Source: Diogma glabrata (Eukaryota; Arthropoda; Insecta; Diptera; Cylindrotomidae). Taken from it: a DNA stretch of 64,000 nucleotides. This document shows positions 1 through 10,623 of this stretch, piece after piece. A program made the position numbers and the translations under genes. Where the stretch lies: assembly GCA_963693315.1 (NCBI GenBank), contig CAVNZG010000001.1, forward strand, positions 434,001 through 498,000, read 5' to 3'. The notes below the pieces were generated by a model that saw nothing but the letters and a program-made list of their open reading frames with translations, made no database searches and was not told where the DNA came from. The first letter of the stretch is position 1; each line of letters opens with the position of its first letter.

Positions 1-265
1 TCACAAAGAGCAAAATCCTTGCAATGACACCTTAACTACTCTGCAGAAGTCGTTCGCGCCCCTTCCTTCAAAACGTAAAACTCACGAACGAATTAATCCC
101 GCCCGGAGAGACGCTACCATAAACGTGAATAAAGACCTAAAAAAGACGCCGATTGGGGTGACCAAAACCTGGTCAATTTCAACTGTTGATTGTTTCCAGA
201 TCAAAGACCGAGTTCCCCAAAGATGTTTTATTCAGTATGTGTGATGAACCAATAGGTGAATGTAC
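1..265 (+). pseudogene. Inverted 3' fragment of non-LTR retrotransposon A
   Basis: This 265-base piece runs in the sense direction of element A, while the adjoining 266-2073 runs antisense. It repeats, as reverse complement, the stretch at about 768-1030 (shared phrase 'atcaaagaccgagttcccca'), with a 17-base or so deletion relative to that copy. The same protein segment recurs in the copy at 52182-52966. The junction near 265/266 joins two sense-inverted pieces tail to tail, so element A ends here in an inverted duplication rather than in a poly(A). Could be a 5'-inversion-type integration product, a later rearrangement or a misassembly. Confidence 0.75.
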
Positions 266-2073
266 GGACAAAGAAGTCTTTCTGCGATCTACCAGTACGA
301 CAGCGCGGGATCTCGACCGTTTCACTGGTTGCGGTAGCCGATTGCTAAGTGGAAGGGGGGTAAGAATAAGTTTGAGGCATGATGCCACTGATTTCATCTG
401 AGCACTGTTGATGACGATATTTGTAAAAAACAACGAGACAAGCAACAGTGCGACGATGTTGTAGGGAATCAAGTTTTGATGTCAAAGCTCGATCACCCAC
501 AATTCGTATAGCCCGCTTTTGAACAGAGTCCAAGAGGACCAAGATGGAAACAGAAGCAGCACCCCAAACTTGACAACAGTACTCCATACAGGGACGAATA
601 TAGGACTTATAAACATGGAGCAATTGGTGTGGAGTGAAAATTTTTTTGCATCTATTTCGGAGGCCGAGTTTTTTAGACGCGCTTTTTGCCATCGCCATTA
701 CATGATCGTTACAGAGTAGGTCATTTGAAACTGTGTCACCCAATAAACGAATGTTTTTACATTCACCTATTGGTTCATCACACATACTGAATAAAATATC
801 TTTGGGAAACGCGGTCTTTGATCTGGAAACAATCAACAGGTGTGTTTTGGTAGAGTTGAAATTGACCAGGTTTTGTTCACCCCAATTGGCGACTTTTTTT
901 TAGGTCTTTATTCACGTTTATGGCAGCATCTCTCCGGGCGGGATTAATTCGTTCGTGCATTTTACCTTTTGAAGGAAGGGGCTCGAACGACTTGTGCAGA
1001 GTACTATCATCTACAAAAGTATTTATTGGGTTGCTGGTGATTTTCAACAATTCGTTGATATAAATCAAAAATAGGGTTGGGGACAATACTGAGCCTTGAG
1101 GTACACCAGCGTTAATTAGTTTAGACCCAGAAGAAAATCCGTCTAAGGAGACCGAAATGTATCGACTGGATAGAAAATTTTGAATCAGCTTCACAACATT
1201 GGGATGAAAACCATACGCAACGAACTTTTTGATTAAGTTGGCATGCCAGACTCGATCGAATGCCGTGGAGATGTCTAAAGCGATAACGTATGTTTCACCA
1301 TCTTTATCAAGTATGCTGTTCCAACCGGCTGCTGCCGGTCCGCTACTTAGTTTAATAGATCGGTAGTTGATCTTTTGTTTCGAAAACCGTATTGGCTGTC
1401 GGATATTAAATGATTTTCTTCCAGAAATTTTGAAATGAGTGTATTAATATAATGCTCGTGGATATTACCGATAGTAAAGCTATTGGCCTATAATTTAAGA
1501 TATCGGATGTTGGTCCCTTTTTGGGGACGGGCTGGACATTTGCCAACTTCCAGCACGAGGGAAATATACCAGATTTGTAGGATTGGTAGAATATTTTAGT
1601 CAAAGTTGGTGCAAGTTCTTTGGAAAAGGTTTTTAAAATAATTGGTGGAATATTGTCCATTCCTTAGGCTTTGTTGATGTTTAACCTCTTTAAAAGTTTA
1701 GCGACTATTTTGGGTTTGAAGTGAAGTTCATTCATGTTAACTCCTGAAGACATGATTTGGGTTATTTCTTTAGGAGTTTCCAAAACAGTGGAGTTCAGAG
1801 CAAAGCGTTCAGCGAACAAGTTAGCTTTTCTTGCGGGATCATTGACGATTAAATCACCATCAATAATAGAGGGAATAGAAAATTTTGTGCCAGAATTTAA
1901 AGAATTAAGGGCACTGTAGAAACTCTTGTCAGAAACAGACATAGACGTAAGTTTTGAGGCTTTCGCTCTGTAATTTTCAGACTTTTCGTTTGAGATAATC
2001 TGGTTAGATATTTTGTTGGCCTTTAGATATTGGGATCGATTAGTGGGAGTTTTGTTGTGAATCCAAATATTAA
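266..2073 (-). pseudogene. Non-LTR retrotransposon A: reverse transcriptase and C-terminal part, degenerate
   Basis: Minus-strand relic of a Jockey/CR1-type reverse transcriptase. Going 5' to 3': linker with 'DKSFYSALNSLNSGTKF' (about 1942), RT entry 'NYRPIALLSV' (about 1500), the first catalytic-Asp block 'VIALDISTAFDRVWH' (about 1290-1225), 'AGVPQGSVLSPTLFLIYINE' (about 1110), then the YADD box as 'FVDDS' (about 1010), then the thumb/C-terminal segment 'SYIRPCMEYCCQVWGAA' (about 580). The frame is broken several times, for instance by a deletion near 1320-1350 between the QYGFR motif and the Asp block. It continues into 21869-22202 and 24921-25645, from which it is separated by later insertions. 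Truncated at 266. Confidence 0.88.
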
Positions 2074-2089
2074 ATGATTTACGTTTGTT
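2074..2089. repeat. Left target-site duplication of non-LTR element B
   Basis: 'atgatttacgtttgtt' here and 'atgatctacgtttgtt' at 21853-21868 differ at one base. They bracket element B exactly where the reading frame of element A (…RNKR-S…) is interrupted and resumes (…NIWIHNKTP). Confidence 0.8.
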
Positions 2090-2451
2090 GTTGTAGCGAC
2101 GCGTGGAGGTGCTATTCTTCCGGCTCCAAGCCCAGGTTCAGGAACTCTGCTACTGCCCTTGGGCGGTACCACAGATCTTCCTTCGTCAGGTCGGTTGGTT
2201 TCTCTGGACAATTGAAGAGGTGGTTAGCATCATGTGGCGTGCCCTCACATATGGGACACTTGTCAACAATTTCATGGTCAATTCTACTCATGTAGTTATT
2301 TAAGATGCGTAACCAACCGGATCTTAACTGCGCTAGGATGGTTCTGGTGCTGCATGGCAGTTTTACCTCTCCAGTAGCGACTTGTGGTGGTTTGCTATTA
2401 AGAACTCGATTCGGGACGTAGTTCTTTATTGTGTCTTCAACGGTTTTTGTA
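2090..2451 (-). pseudogene. Non-LTR retrotransposon B: C-terminal zinc-knuckle end
   Basis: C-terminal end of element B's reverse transcriptase polyprotein, separated from the rest (18719-21852) by the Polinton. It shows 'RTILAQLRSGWLRILNNY' followed by the CCHC-like 'CPICEGTPHDANHLFNC', typical of the C-terminal tail of Jockey-group elements, and stops near 2112. The 3' end is a short CAA-rich tract (about 2088-2098) and no long poly(A) is seen. The frame runs across the Polinton target duplication (right side ends …RRGLKKI, left side begins …HTKTVEDTI), which confirms the two halves were once one ORF. Confidence 0.85.
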
Positions 2452-2457
2452 TGTATC
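2452..2457. repeat. Polinton target-site duplication, left copy
   Basis: TGTATC immediately before the AG start of the Polinton; the identical hexamer at 18713-18718 follows its CT end. Six-base duplications are the norm for Polinton/Maverick integrases. Confidence 0.9.
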
Positions 2458-2800
2458 AGTAGTGATATTATGGGAGTATCCAACATAGGTGTTAATTGAT
2501 TTTTTTTTCAGGTATGAATATATGACGGGTATATATTTTTGTTTTAAAATAGATTATTTTTGTTGGATTAGTTCGTGGGAGGTCGAAAAATGTATAAAAA
2601 AGATAAGAAAAACGAATCTGAATATAATTTTTTTGTGTCTTTTTTACTTCGACAGATGTTTTGAAAACAACATATAACGAAAACAACAACAATTGCATTT
2701 AGAATGTTGTTAAAAGAAACTAAAGCAAATTGATTTTCATTATTTTTTTGCTATCTAATAAGAAAAAATATGCTAATATGTTACATGAATGAAAAAAAAA

Positions 2801-4019
2801 TCCCAGCGGCAGGTATATCCGCTAGAAATAGGTAGATTTCGGGGTCAGACGGTTTTGTGTCCAAATAAAATTAGATAAGTCAGATTAGTTTAAATAAAAA
2901 ATATAAGTAGAAACAGAATAATTCAAAAAAATTATCGAACCAAATTAAATACATTATCCGAACTAACTCCATCAACACAATTTCGGAACAGTTTTATTTA
3001 AGTTGGTTTAAACTACTTTTAATAACATATTAAATCCACCAAAGATCAAATGAACTACGTCACAACTACAATTATACCATCACACATAATTTATAACATT
3101 ATCAAACAATTTTATTTCAAAATCATCTTTTGTTGTTGTGTTTTTTTGTTCTTATTTAATCTTTTTTCAAACGGTTACTTAGTAAAAAAAATAAAAACAA
3201 AAGAGATTTTGATAATTTTTCTATGGTATTAAATGGGTTGATATTTTTCTTGTAAGGGTTGCATTATAATGCTTATAAAAATGGAACCTTTTGGGTTAGA
3301 AAGCTGAAATTTTTTGAGGCTATAGCTGAAAAGTATGTTTAAAAGCTAAGATGAATTTAAATAACATAAACTGAAACATGATGAAAGCATTGTCTTTTGC
3401 GTTTGTTTTTATTTCAACAGCCGTAGGGTCTCAACCGTTAGACTTAAACTATTATTTTTGAAAATTTTGGAAAGATTTATATTTTAAATACGTGAAAAAA
3501 AGTTTTCAACTATGAGCTTGGCCATTTCAGCTAGATCAAGGGCAGCAAAGTTTAGTAAATTTTTAAAACAGCTGATTTTTGAGGAACCTGAAACGCCAAA
3601 GTGGTCATCTGGATAAAAATGATAAAAAAAGGTTCAAATATTCAATATTTTTAAATTTTATTAAAATATTATTATTCAAACGGAAGTTATAGCGCCCTAG
3701 ATTATTCGACTTTTTAAGCTCTAGCCGCTTAACCGGTACCCGGATATGGCCAGTTCACGAACTTGTCCAAGACATTATTTGCCGTAACATACACAGAAAA
3801 TTATTTTGGTGTAGGTCGAAAAATGCGACCGTGAGAGTGCCGCTAAATTCCGTTATACCTCATATCGTTATATATATATATATATATATATAATTTTTTT
3901 TTTTTTTTGTTTTTCCATCTCCGCTTATCACAAATAGTCGTTTGGCATCAAAATTTTTCCGAAATTCCGAGATGAAGCCCATTGCAATAGGTAGATTTTT
4001 ATATGAAATCTACCTAAAA
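2801..4019. mobile_element. Repeat X, copy 1, inserted in the left Polinton arm
   Basis: The uninterrupted right arm gives the empty site: nine A then 'gcaataaaaaaacg'. In the left arm the A run is followed by 'tcccagcggcaggtatatcc' and about 1.2 kb, then 'aaatctacctaaaa' and the arm resumes. A second copy with the same left boundary, also after an A run, starts at 63311. The last four A may be a target duplication. A perfect hairpin 'aggtagattt…aaatctacct' lies at the right end and its left half recurs near the left end (about 2830). It contains a short TA run and T-rich tract (3870-3910). No coding capacity seen. Class not recognised. Confidence 0.7.
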
Positions 4020-5227
4020 GCAATAAAAAAACGTGTGTATTTTGAGTTTTGCAAATCTTATGGGACTTCCTCGAGAATAAGAAAATAAAATATTATAATA
4101 TTATAAATAGTTAGCGGATCTTACACATTTTCACATATGTGTTAATTGATTTTTTTCACGTATGAATATATGACTAATGTAAGATTTTGATAGTGAAAAG
4201 ATTTGTTGTTGTAGTTTTTTCTGGAAAATGGAAAAAAGTGAAAATGATTTGATTTTTCTCGACAGATGTTTTGAAAAAATGGATTGCGAAGATCTATATC
4301 TATAAAACAATTGTTTTTTTGTTGTAGGAAGTTGGAAAACGAATCAAAAAACTTGATTATTCGCGGCGCTTGGCTTTTTCGTTAAATAATTAAGTAAGAT
4401 TTTGATTTTTTTCTTTTAGGCGCATGTGTTGAGATTGTTGCTCTTTGTTGTTCTAGTTTTCTGGTTGTTATATATTTCTGGTTGTTTTCTGGTTGTTATG
4501 TAATATTTGTGTATAAAGCGACCAGAAGAATAAGAACAAATTGTGTTGGAAAAAAAATGATGATGTGTTGGAAAACAAAAACTTTTTATTTGGAATTTTA
4601 GACGGATGCCTAGTATCTTTTTTTTGTTTTAAAATAGATTATTTTTGTTGGTGTGATCGAAATGATGAAAAAAGCAATAACAATACATATGTTTTTGATT
4701 TTAAAGAATGAGTTTGTGTTTTAATCTTATTTTGCAAATAATCTCTGCGTGTGGTCGTTTAAATTTTACGAATAAAATGAATTTCGTCGCACTATCTATC
4801 GAAAAAAAGATATTTCAAAGAAAAAAAGGAAAAAAAGCAATGACAACAACAATTGCATTGAAATTAATTCAATTGCATTGAGAGAAAAGAAAAAAAAAAT
4901 TTTATAATATTATAAATAGATAGCGGATCTCACACATTTTCATATATGTCCTAATTGATTTTTTCACGTATGAATATATAACTAATGTAAGATTTTGATA
5001 GTGAAAACAGATTTGTTGTTGTAGTTTTTTGAAAAAGTGGGTTGCGAAGATCAAAAACAATTGTTTTTTGTTGTATGAAGTTGGAAAATGAATAAAAAAC
5101 TTGATTATTCGCGGTACTTGGCTTTTTACGTTAAATAATTAAGTAAGATTTTGATTTTTTTCTTTTAGACGCATGTGTTGAGATTGTTGCTCTTTGTTTT
5201 TCTAGTTTTCTGGTTGTTATATAAGAT

Positions 5228-5527
5228 TTGTGTAAAAAGCAGGCGTATAATAAGAACGTTTACGAATTATTTACCAAGGGTTCACTTCATCGAAATATAT
5301 CTGTTATATTAATTACCCAAAATGTGTTCGATCAAGGAAAATTTTGCAGAGACATTTCGTTAAACTGAAAATACTTAGTTATGTTTAATAACCCCCGAGA
5401 TAAATCTCAAATCTACCCGCTTGCTAGACAAATTTATCCCGAAAATATCAACGAGTTTGTAAGAGTACATAAGGAGGTAGCTTCAAACGGGGTTTTGAAG
5501 CCAGCTGACCAAGAAAAAAGAAAATGA
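5228..5527 (+). pseudogene. Packaging ATPase C-terminal fragment, left-arm copy
   Basis: Inverted twin of 14053-14352. Reads through 'ISVILITQNVFDQGKF' and 'NPRDKSQIYPLARQIYP' to a stop near 5527. These are hallmark segments of the FtsK/HerA-type genome-packaging ATPase of Polintons, which in complete elements is thought to pump DNA into capsids. A TGC-to-TGA-type change gives an in-frame stop after 'CRDISLN', which the right-arm copy does not have. Walker A and most of the N-terminal half are absent. Confidence 0.82.
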
Positions 5528-6407
5528 AGACTGCATTCTATCTAAGCTAATTGTTCTTGCAAAATATTGAAAACGTTTTGAAAATTAAGTACAATAGATT
5601 AGTTTAGATTGAACATTATTTGAATGAGTAATTGTCTGAAAATTTTTTAATTTAATTGTTTGGCATAGACACTGACACATCTGAATACCGCGGTCTGTCG
5701 GTCAAGTTATTTCTGATGTTATGCAATAATGCAACAAGAAAAATATGACAGAAAATTAATAATATAAAAGGTAATTAGCTTCTGATGTTGTTGTTGTGTT
5801 TATCACATGTATTGGTTAGTTTTTTGTTTTGTTAATTTTTTGTTTTCGTTTTCACATAGTTGTGAAATATAAATTTGCTGTCGCATTTGATGAGCTCTTA
5901 AGGAATTAGTAAATGTTATTCGTAGTATAGTAAATTGTTTTCAATGTTTTTTTTTGTCGTTGTGATGACACATGAAAATAAGTAAATAAAAAAATACTAT
6001 AAAAACTTGTCATGTATGGTAATTTTTAATGTTTTGTTGAATTCAAACTTTTTTCTTAAGAATAAATTTGAATTGTGTTGGACGACATGTGACGATTAAC
6101 TTTTTAGATTGATTATCTTTCTTAGTAGGAAAAAAAGAGTGGAGGCGTATTCGCTGAATATATGAATTGCTTCCTTAAGTTAAAACAAGAAGCAAGTGAT
6201 TGACCGTCAAATGTTTTCACTCAAATTGAAAAGGAAAACTTCATTAGGGAGTTTTGAGCATGAAGGGATTCATTTCTTTTTAATGCGCTTTGGGGTAAAT
6301 TGGGACACAGAAATGATAAGAATCAGACGGGCCAAACCAAATTAATTTTTTTATGGCGATTAAAACAGTCAGTAAGGTATTGGATTTACAGTTAGTTATC
6401 TTTAAGT

Positions 6408-6535
6408 GTATGCGCTTTCCCTTTCTAACAAATGGATAGTTGATCTATACAGTAAACAAGAACTAAACTATGTAGTTGATAAATGGTATGGAATTTACAA
6501 ATGAAAATGCAGTTTCTGAACCATATTTAAGGGAC
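6408..6535. repeat. 128-bp direct repeat, arm copy
   Basis: The stretch starting 'tatgcgctttccctttctaa' is repeated in the same orientation at 7208-7335 with about 10 percent differences. Only the 6408 copy is part of the Polinton arm; the second lies inside the 2.9-kb insertion. The two copies bracket the GTSF1-like relic. Confidence 0.8.
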
Positions 6536-6685
6536 TTTTTCAAAGGGCTTGATAAATAAAAAGACATCATTTTTTCTAACATTATATATTTTTCAAATTT
6601 ATTATTTCTTTTATTTTATTTTATAGTTAATTATTAAAGTTTTTTTCTATTATGATTATTAAAAATAACTGTGCCTAAGTTTTTT

Positions 6686-7046
6686 TCATTCGCTGCACCA
6701 TTCGTCTAGTGTGGTGTCCGAAGATGTTTGTGCGGGATTATTTTCGAATGAATCAAATAATTCTTTCCAAACCACCCGATCAAGGAAATTTAGAAGATGA
6801 ATCTGTAAATAGAAGAAAAAATGTTAAATCAAAGTATGTTTTAATTTGAGTATTAAGTTAAAAAATTCCCTCATAGTCTTCTTTTAGAAATACGTGGTAA
6901 ATATTATATTTACACACAATAACCTGTATTTCTGACGGATGCTTGTCTTTACAAGTGTTAATGTGACGGAAGAAGTTTCTGTAGGTTATTTGATAATTCA
7001 CATTGTATGGACATATATATTTTTTTACTCCTACCAAACTAGACAT
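6686..7046 (-). pseudogene. GTSF1-like CHHC zinc-finger gene relic
   Basis: Minus-strand ORF from ATG at 7046: 'KKYICPYNVNYQITYRNFFR' then 'HINTCKDKHP' then 'CKYNIYH'. The pattern C-P-Y-N…(H)…F…H…C followed by C-x-Y-N-x-x-H is that of the paired CHHC (U11-48K-type) fingers of gametocyte-specific factor 1, a cofactor of nuclear piRNA silencing. The first finger has Tyr where His is expected; the second lacks its final H…C. A possible donor at 6893 and acceptor 'tttacag' ending 6803 would join it to a last exon 6802-6686 ('HLLNFLDRVVWKELFD', acidic end, stop). It lies between 128-bp direct repeats in an insertion within a Polinton. It is likely captured and decayed; host function is not implied. 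Confidence 0.5.
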
Positions 7047-7207
7047 CTAAATATAAAAAATAAATCAATTAACGAAATAAAATTTAAATTTCAATTTTAA
7101 CTTACCCTGTATATTGTTTTTTACTAATGTAAATTATTTCAGCCTTGTATCGTTCTTCAATACTAGATTTATCATACGTATCCCACATTTATCATACGAA
7201 TTTCTTA

Positions 7208-7335
7208 ATGTTTATGCGCTTTCCCTTTCTAACAAAATGAATAGTTGATCTAGACAGTAAACAAGAACTAAACTATGTAGTTGCTAGATGGTATGGAATT
7301 TACAATTGAAAATCCAGTATCTGAACCATTTTTTC
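7208..7335. repeat. 128-bp direct repeat, inserted copy
   Basis: Second copy of 6408-6535, same orientation, diverging after 'gaaccattttt'. Confidence 0.8.
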
Positions 7336-7464
7336 TGAGAAACTTCAAACCATACATTTCAATTAAAAAATTTTGCTACATTAACAATATCTATAGAAGA
7401 ATTATACAACATTTGACTGTGATTATTTTAAAATTTATGTCAAAAATGCTATAGTCCGAGAACT

Positions 7465-9356
7465 GAGCGAAATAAAATTGCAAGCATTTTATAAAGGCTG
7501 ATTTTTTAATATTATGTCACATATGTTGAGTAGAGAAATAGTCTTCAGTCAGTCAGCTGGATTCGTTAGCGTTTGGAGTGGGTGGGGCTCCAATGTTGTA
7601 AAAAAACCATGTATCTTGCAACTACTTTATAAAACCTGAAAATCCGTTTGAGAGTAGAATATTAATTAAAAATAAGTTCTATGATTGTCAGTCACTCCAA
7701 TCCTGTAACCGAACGCGTCAGTCACGCGTTGAAGTTGTAAAAAAACGGTGCATCGTGCAAGTACTTTATTAAATCTGAAATTTTGTATACAGATGAAGAA
7801 TATTATTATAATTACAAAAAATGTAGTCAGTCAGTTTATTTCTGTAACAAATGACGTCAGTCGCAAATAAGAGGTTGCCCTTCTGTAATACGGCGCGCTC
7901 ATTAAATATTAACATATATTGAATGAAGTTTCCTTTTTCAATGGATATTTATTTTATTGCATTACATTGAAGCTGATCTACTCGAACGACTATTAAAATA
8001 TATAATATTAAGCTTAAATAACAAAATTAATAGAATAATATACAGATTTAAATAAAGTATATTCAACTAATTCCTCTTAGTCTTGAGTATGAAATAGTAT
8101 TCTAATATATGAGTCGCTGCAGTTGTTGTAAACATCACTTGAGTCATCATATTTTGGATCAGTTATATCTGACAATTCATCATCTGCATATTAATATAAG
8201 TGCAAGTGCAATAAGCGCAATGTTTAATTTCAAAATAATTAAATACGTAAGATAAACAGGCATATCACATGCCAACCACTTTTCACGGCCACCTCTGATT
8301 ATGCAAATACTTGAAATGTGTTCATTCTCTTTTTCGTTTCGCTTGTTTTCAAAAGCCAATTGTTTTCGAATAGCACTAGTATTTTCGTAGCTTCGTTACA
8401 GAGCAAACGTATGTCTTTCTGTGAAAATTTATATCCCAAAATGGATGGAAGTTCGCATGCTTTATGTGTTATTTGTTTGAAAAAACACAATGAAATAAAT
8501 AGTTTTGAAAACCAGACTCTTGTTACATGCAAAAATATATTAAAAATTCGTAAGAATTTCAATTTGAGTTACAATGACGTAAATTTACCGTCGATCAAAA
8601 ACGAGCAACAAGGCTTTCATCAAAGTTGCTACCGTTGCAGATGATGAATTGTCAGATATAACTGATCCAGAAAATGATGACTTAAGTGATGTTTACAACA
8701 ACTGCAGCGACTCATATTAGAATGCTATTTCATACTCAAGACTAAAAGGAATTCGTTGAATATACTTTATTAAAATCTGTATATTATTCTATTAATTTTG
8801 TTATTTAAGTTTAATATTATATATTTTAATAGTCATTCGAGTAGATCAGCTTCAATGTAATGCAATAAAATGAATATCCATTGAAAAAGGAAACTTCATT
8901 CAATATATGTTAATATTTAATGAGCGCGCCGTATTACAGAAGGGCAACCTCTTATTTGCGACTGACGGCATTTGTTACAGAAATAAACTGACTGACTACA
9001 TTTTTTGTAATTATAATAATATTCTTCATCTGTATACAAAATTTCAGATTTAATAAAGTACTTGCACGATGCGCCGTTTTTTTACAACTTCAACGCGTGA
9101 CTGACGCGTTCGGTTACAGGATTGGAGTGACTGACAATCATAGAACTTATTTTTAATTAATATTCTACTCTCAAACGGATTTTCAGTTTTTATAAAGTAG
9201 TTGCAAGATACATGGTTTTTTTACAACATTGGAGCCCCTCCCACTCCAAACGCTAACGAATCCAGCTGACTGACTGAAGACTATTTCTCTACTCAACATA
9301 TGTGACATAATATTAAAAAATCAGCCTTTATAAAATGCTTGCAATTTTATGCCGCT
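7465..9356. repeat. Large palindrome (fold-back) carrying a gene fragment
   Basis: Arms 7465-8187 and 8637-9356 are near-perfect reverse complements (outer ends 'gagcgaaataaaattg' and 'caattttatgccgctc'), with a 449-base spacer. The right arm begins with the acidic C-terminal coding end of a gene, ending in a stop at 8720, so the left arm is an inverted copy of that gene's 3' end. No target duplication was recognised. Inserted within the 2.9-kb block in the Polinton arm. Confidence 0.85.
8411..8722 (+). pseudogene. Captured gene fragment: cysteine-rich N-terminus plus acidic tail
   Basis: In the palindrome spacer an ORF reads 'MDGSSHALCVICLKKHNEI', 'TCKNILKIRKNF' and 'GFHQSCYR'. Cys-x-x-Cys, then a Cys-Lys pair, then His-x-x-x-Cys-Tyr is the layout of an N-terminal zinc-ribbon-like domain found in many multi-copy uncharacterised invertebrate proteins (recalled pattern, no search done). 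Immediately after, in another frame, 'ADDELSDITDPENDDLSDVY' and a stop form an acidic tail. The middle of the protein is missing, so this looks like an internally deleted copy of a transposon or multi-copy gene. Function unknown. Confidence 0.5.
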
Positions 9357-9796
9357 CGCCTCCCCTACTACTACTTGAGTAGGCTTATGTAGATAATTTT
9401 GCAACTATAGATGTTTACTTGGTCAACTATGGTCAACTTGGTTTACTTGGTCAACTTATAAATGTTAACCACTATCTTATTTGAAATAAGATCATTTGCT
9501 TGTAAGATTCAAGGGAAATAAAAATTAAAACTAAACAAAAAGTTAAATTAAAACTCGTGTAAATTGAAAACTTTTACGACATATATATAGGTAAAATTTT
9601 AGATTACCTTACCATCCACGATCGAGTTTCCACGACCCTCACTCCTGTCGCCTCTCTACCCTTTTTGCCATCCTCCACTATCTTCCCATCTAGATGGATG
9701 GTTTAATATTAAATAAGAACAAAAGTGGGGGAAATTTGTAACACAACCATGTCTTTAAAAGTTTTATTAGAATATTTTACATAGGTTTAACAAAAC

Positions 9797-10618
9797 TTAT
9801 ACGCAAAATAAAACTCTTTCTTTGTTTCTGTTGGGTGTATGTTTTAGCACGTCAATTTTTATTTTTATCCTATAATCTAAGTCTATTTCTTCTAATTCTT
9901 GTTCCAACCAGTAATTCGACAGGAACAATACATTTATATTGTCTAGTTTTAATATGTACCGAAGTCTACCTCTAGGCATAACTTCTTTAATTCCAGATAT
10001 TACCAGTTCTGTACCTTCTGCAAATTCTTTTAGTTGATGACAATCCCTAAATTTTATGTTATCCGCAATTTCATGCATTGTTACGACGTTAACCCTCTCC
10101 ACATCCACTTGGGTAAATGGAACGTCTACAGTTTTCCATGCGTCTATGTAAAATTGCAAGTTTTCGATTTTGGCAAATGTGTTTGCGTTAAAACTCATAT
10201 ATCCATTTGTAGTAAAGGTGGCAAATGGTTTTTCGGTTGGCAAACATATTAATTCCATTCCATTGTTATAAGGTAATGTGACATAACCGTCTGCAACAAG
10301 AGCTTCTCTATTATTATAAACGCGAAAAAACGTATTTTTGTGGTAACCCTTTAAGTAGTAGACGTCTCTTTGCCCGTCCTTATCCGCCAAAACTCCTACA
10401 TAGGTATATTTATTTTTATTGTTAACGGTAAACGCGGATACGCTGTACTCTCCAGAGGGTCCTAAGTTTTTCCATCTGGTGTAGAAATAATCTTCTAGTC
10501 TCCCCTTTAATTCCTCTATCTTCTGTTCTTTCTCCAAAAAATGTTTATATTCCTTTTCAACCGTAGCTGTATTTTCTAAATACTTTATCTTCCATTTCTT
10601 TAATTCTGTTTCCTCCAT
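9797..10618 (-). CDS. Polinton core gene, 273 residues, function unknown
   Basis: Intact ORF from ATG at 10618. Residues 1-45 are charged and probably coiled coil (MEETELKKWKIKYLENTATV onward, Glu/Lys rich). Middle part (about 55-175) is mixed beta-rich sequence with many aromatic residues. The last 80 residues ('GTELVISGIKEVMPRGRLRY', 'NVLFLSNYWLEQELEE') alternate hydrophobic residues like a small beta barrel; an OB-fold-like nucleic-acid-binding domain is possible but not shown. It starts five bases after the stop of the preceding minus-strand frame, an operon-like arrangement typical of compact Polinton genomes. No known Polinton protein recognised. An intact 273-codon frame among so many wrecked ones is notable. 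Confidence 0.7.
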   Translation of the reverse strand: MEETELKKWKIKYLENTATVEKEYKHFLEKEQKIEELKGRLEDYFYTRWKNLGPSGEYSVSAFTVNNKNKYTYVGVLADKDGQRDVYYLKGYHKNTFFRVYNNREALVADGYVTLPYNNGMELICLPTEKPFATFTTNGYMSFNANTFAKIENLQFYIDAWKTVDVPFTQVDVERVNVVTMHEIADNIKFRDCHQLKEFAEGTELVISGIKEVMPRGRLRYILKLDNINVLFLSNYWLEQELEEIDLDYRIKIKIDVLKHTPNRNKERVLFCV

Positions 10619-10623
10619 TTCTT

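Larger units (their letters stand above)
6541..9483. mobile_element. 2.9-kb composite insertion in the left Polinton arm
   Basis: The right arm reads 'gggacttttt' directly into 'aaataagatcatt' (12840-12880, reverse complement). In the left arm those words are 2.9 kb apart (6540 and 9484). The insert holds a GTSF1-like zinc-finger relic, a second copy of the adjoining 128-bp arm segment, and the large palindrome 7465-9356. I could not define terminal repeats or a target duplication for the block as a whole, so it may be a composite of more than one event. Confidence 0.7.
2458..9580 (+). repeat. Left inverted arm of the Polinton (with two insertions)
   Basis: Matches the right arm (12768-18712) as reverse complement over 2458-2800, 4020-6540 and 9484-9580. 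The gaps are repeat X (2801-4019) and the 2.9-kb block 6541-9483. The arm is AT-rich with many A and T runs and contains an ATPase relic at 5228-5527. Small indels and single-base changes relative to the other arm show the arms have diverged since duplication. Confidence 0.88.

Noticed and set aside
2801..4019. Repeat X as a Helitron (TC start, CTAA near the right end, hairpin)
   Set aside because: The insertion site is not A|T, and the end after CTAA does not match a clean empty site; kept as unclassified.
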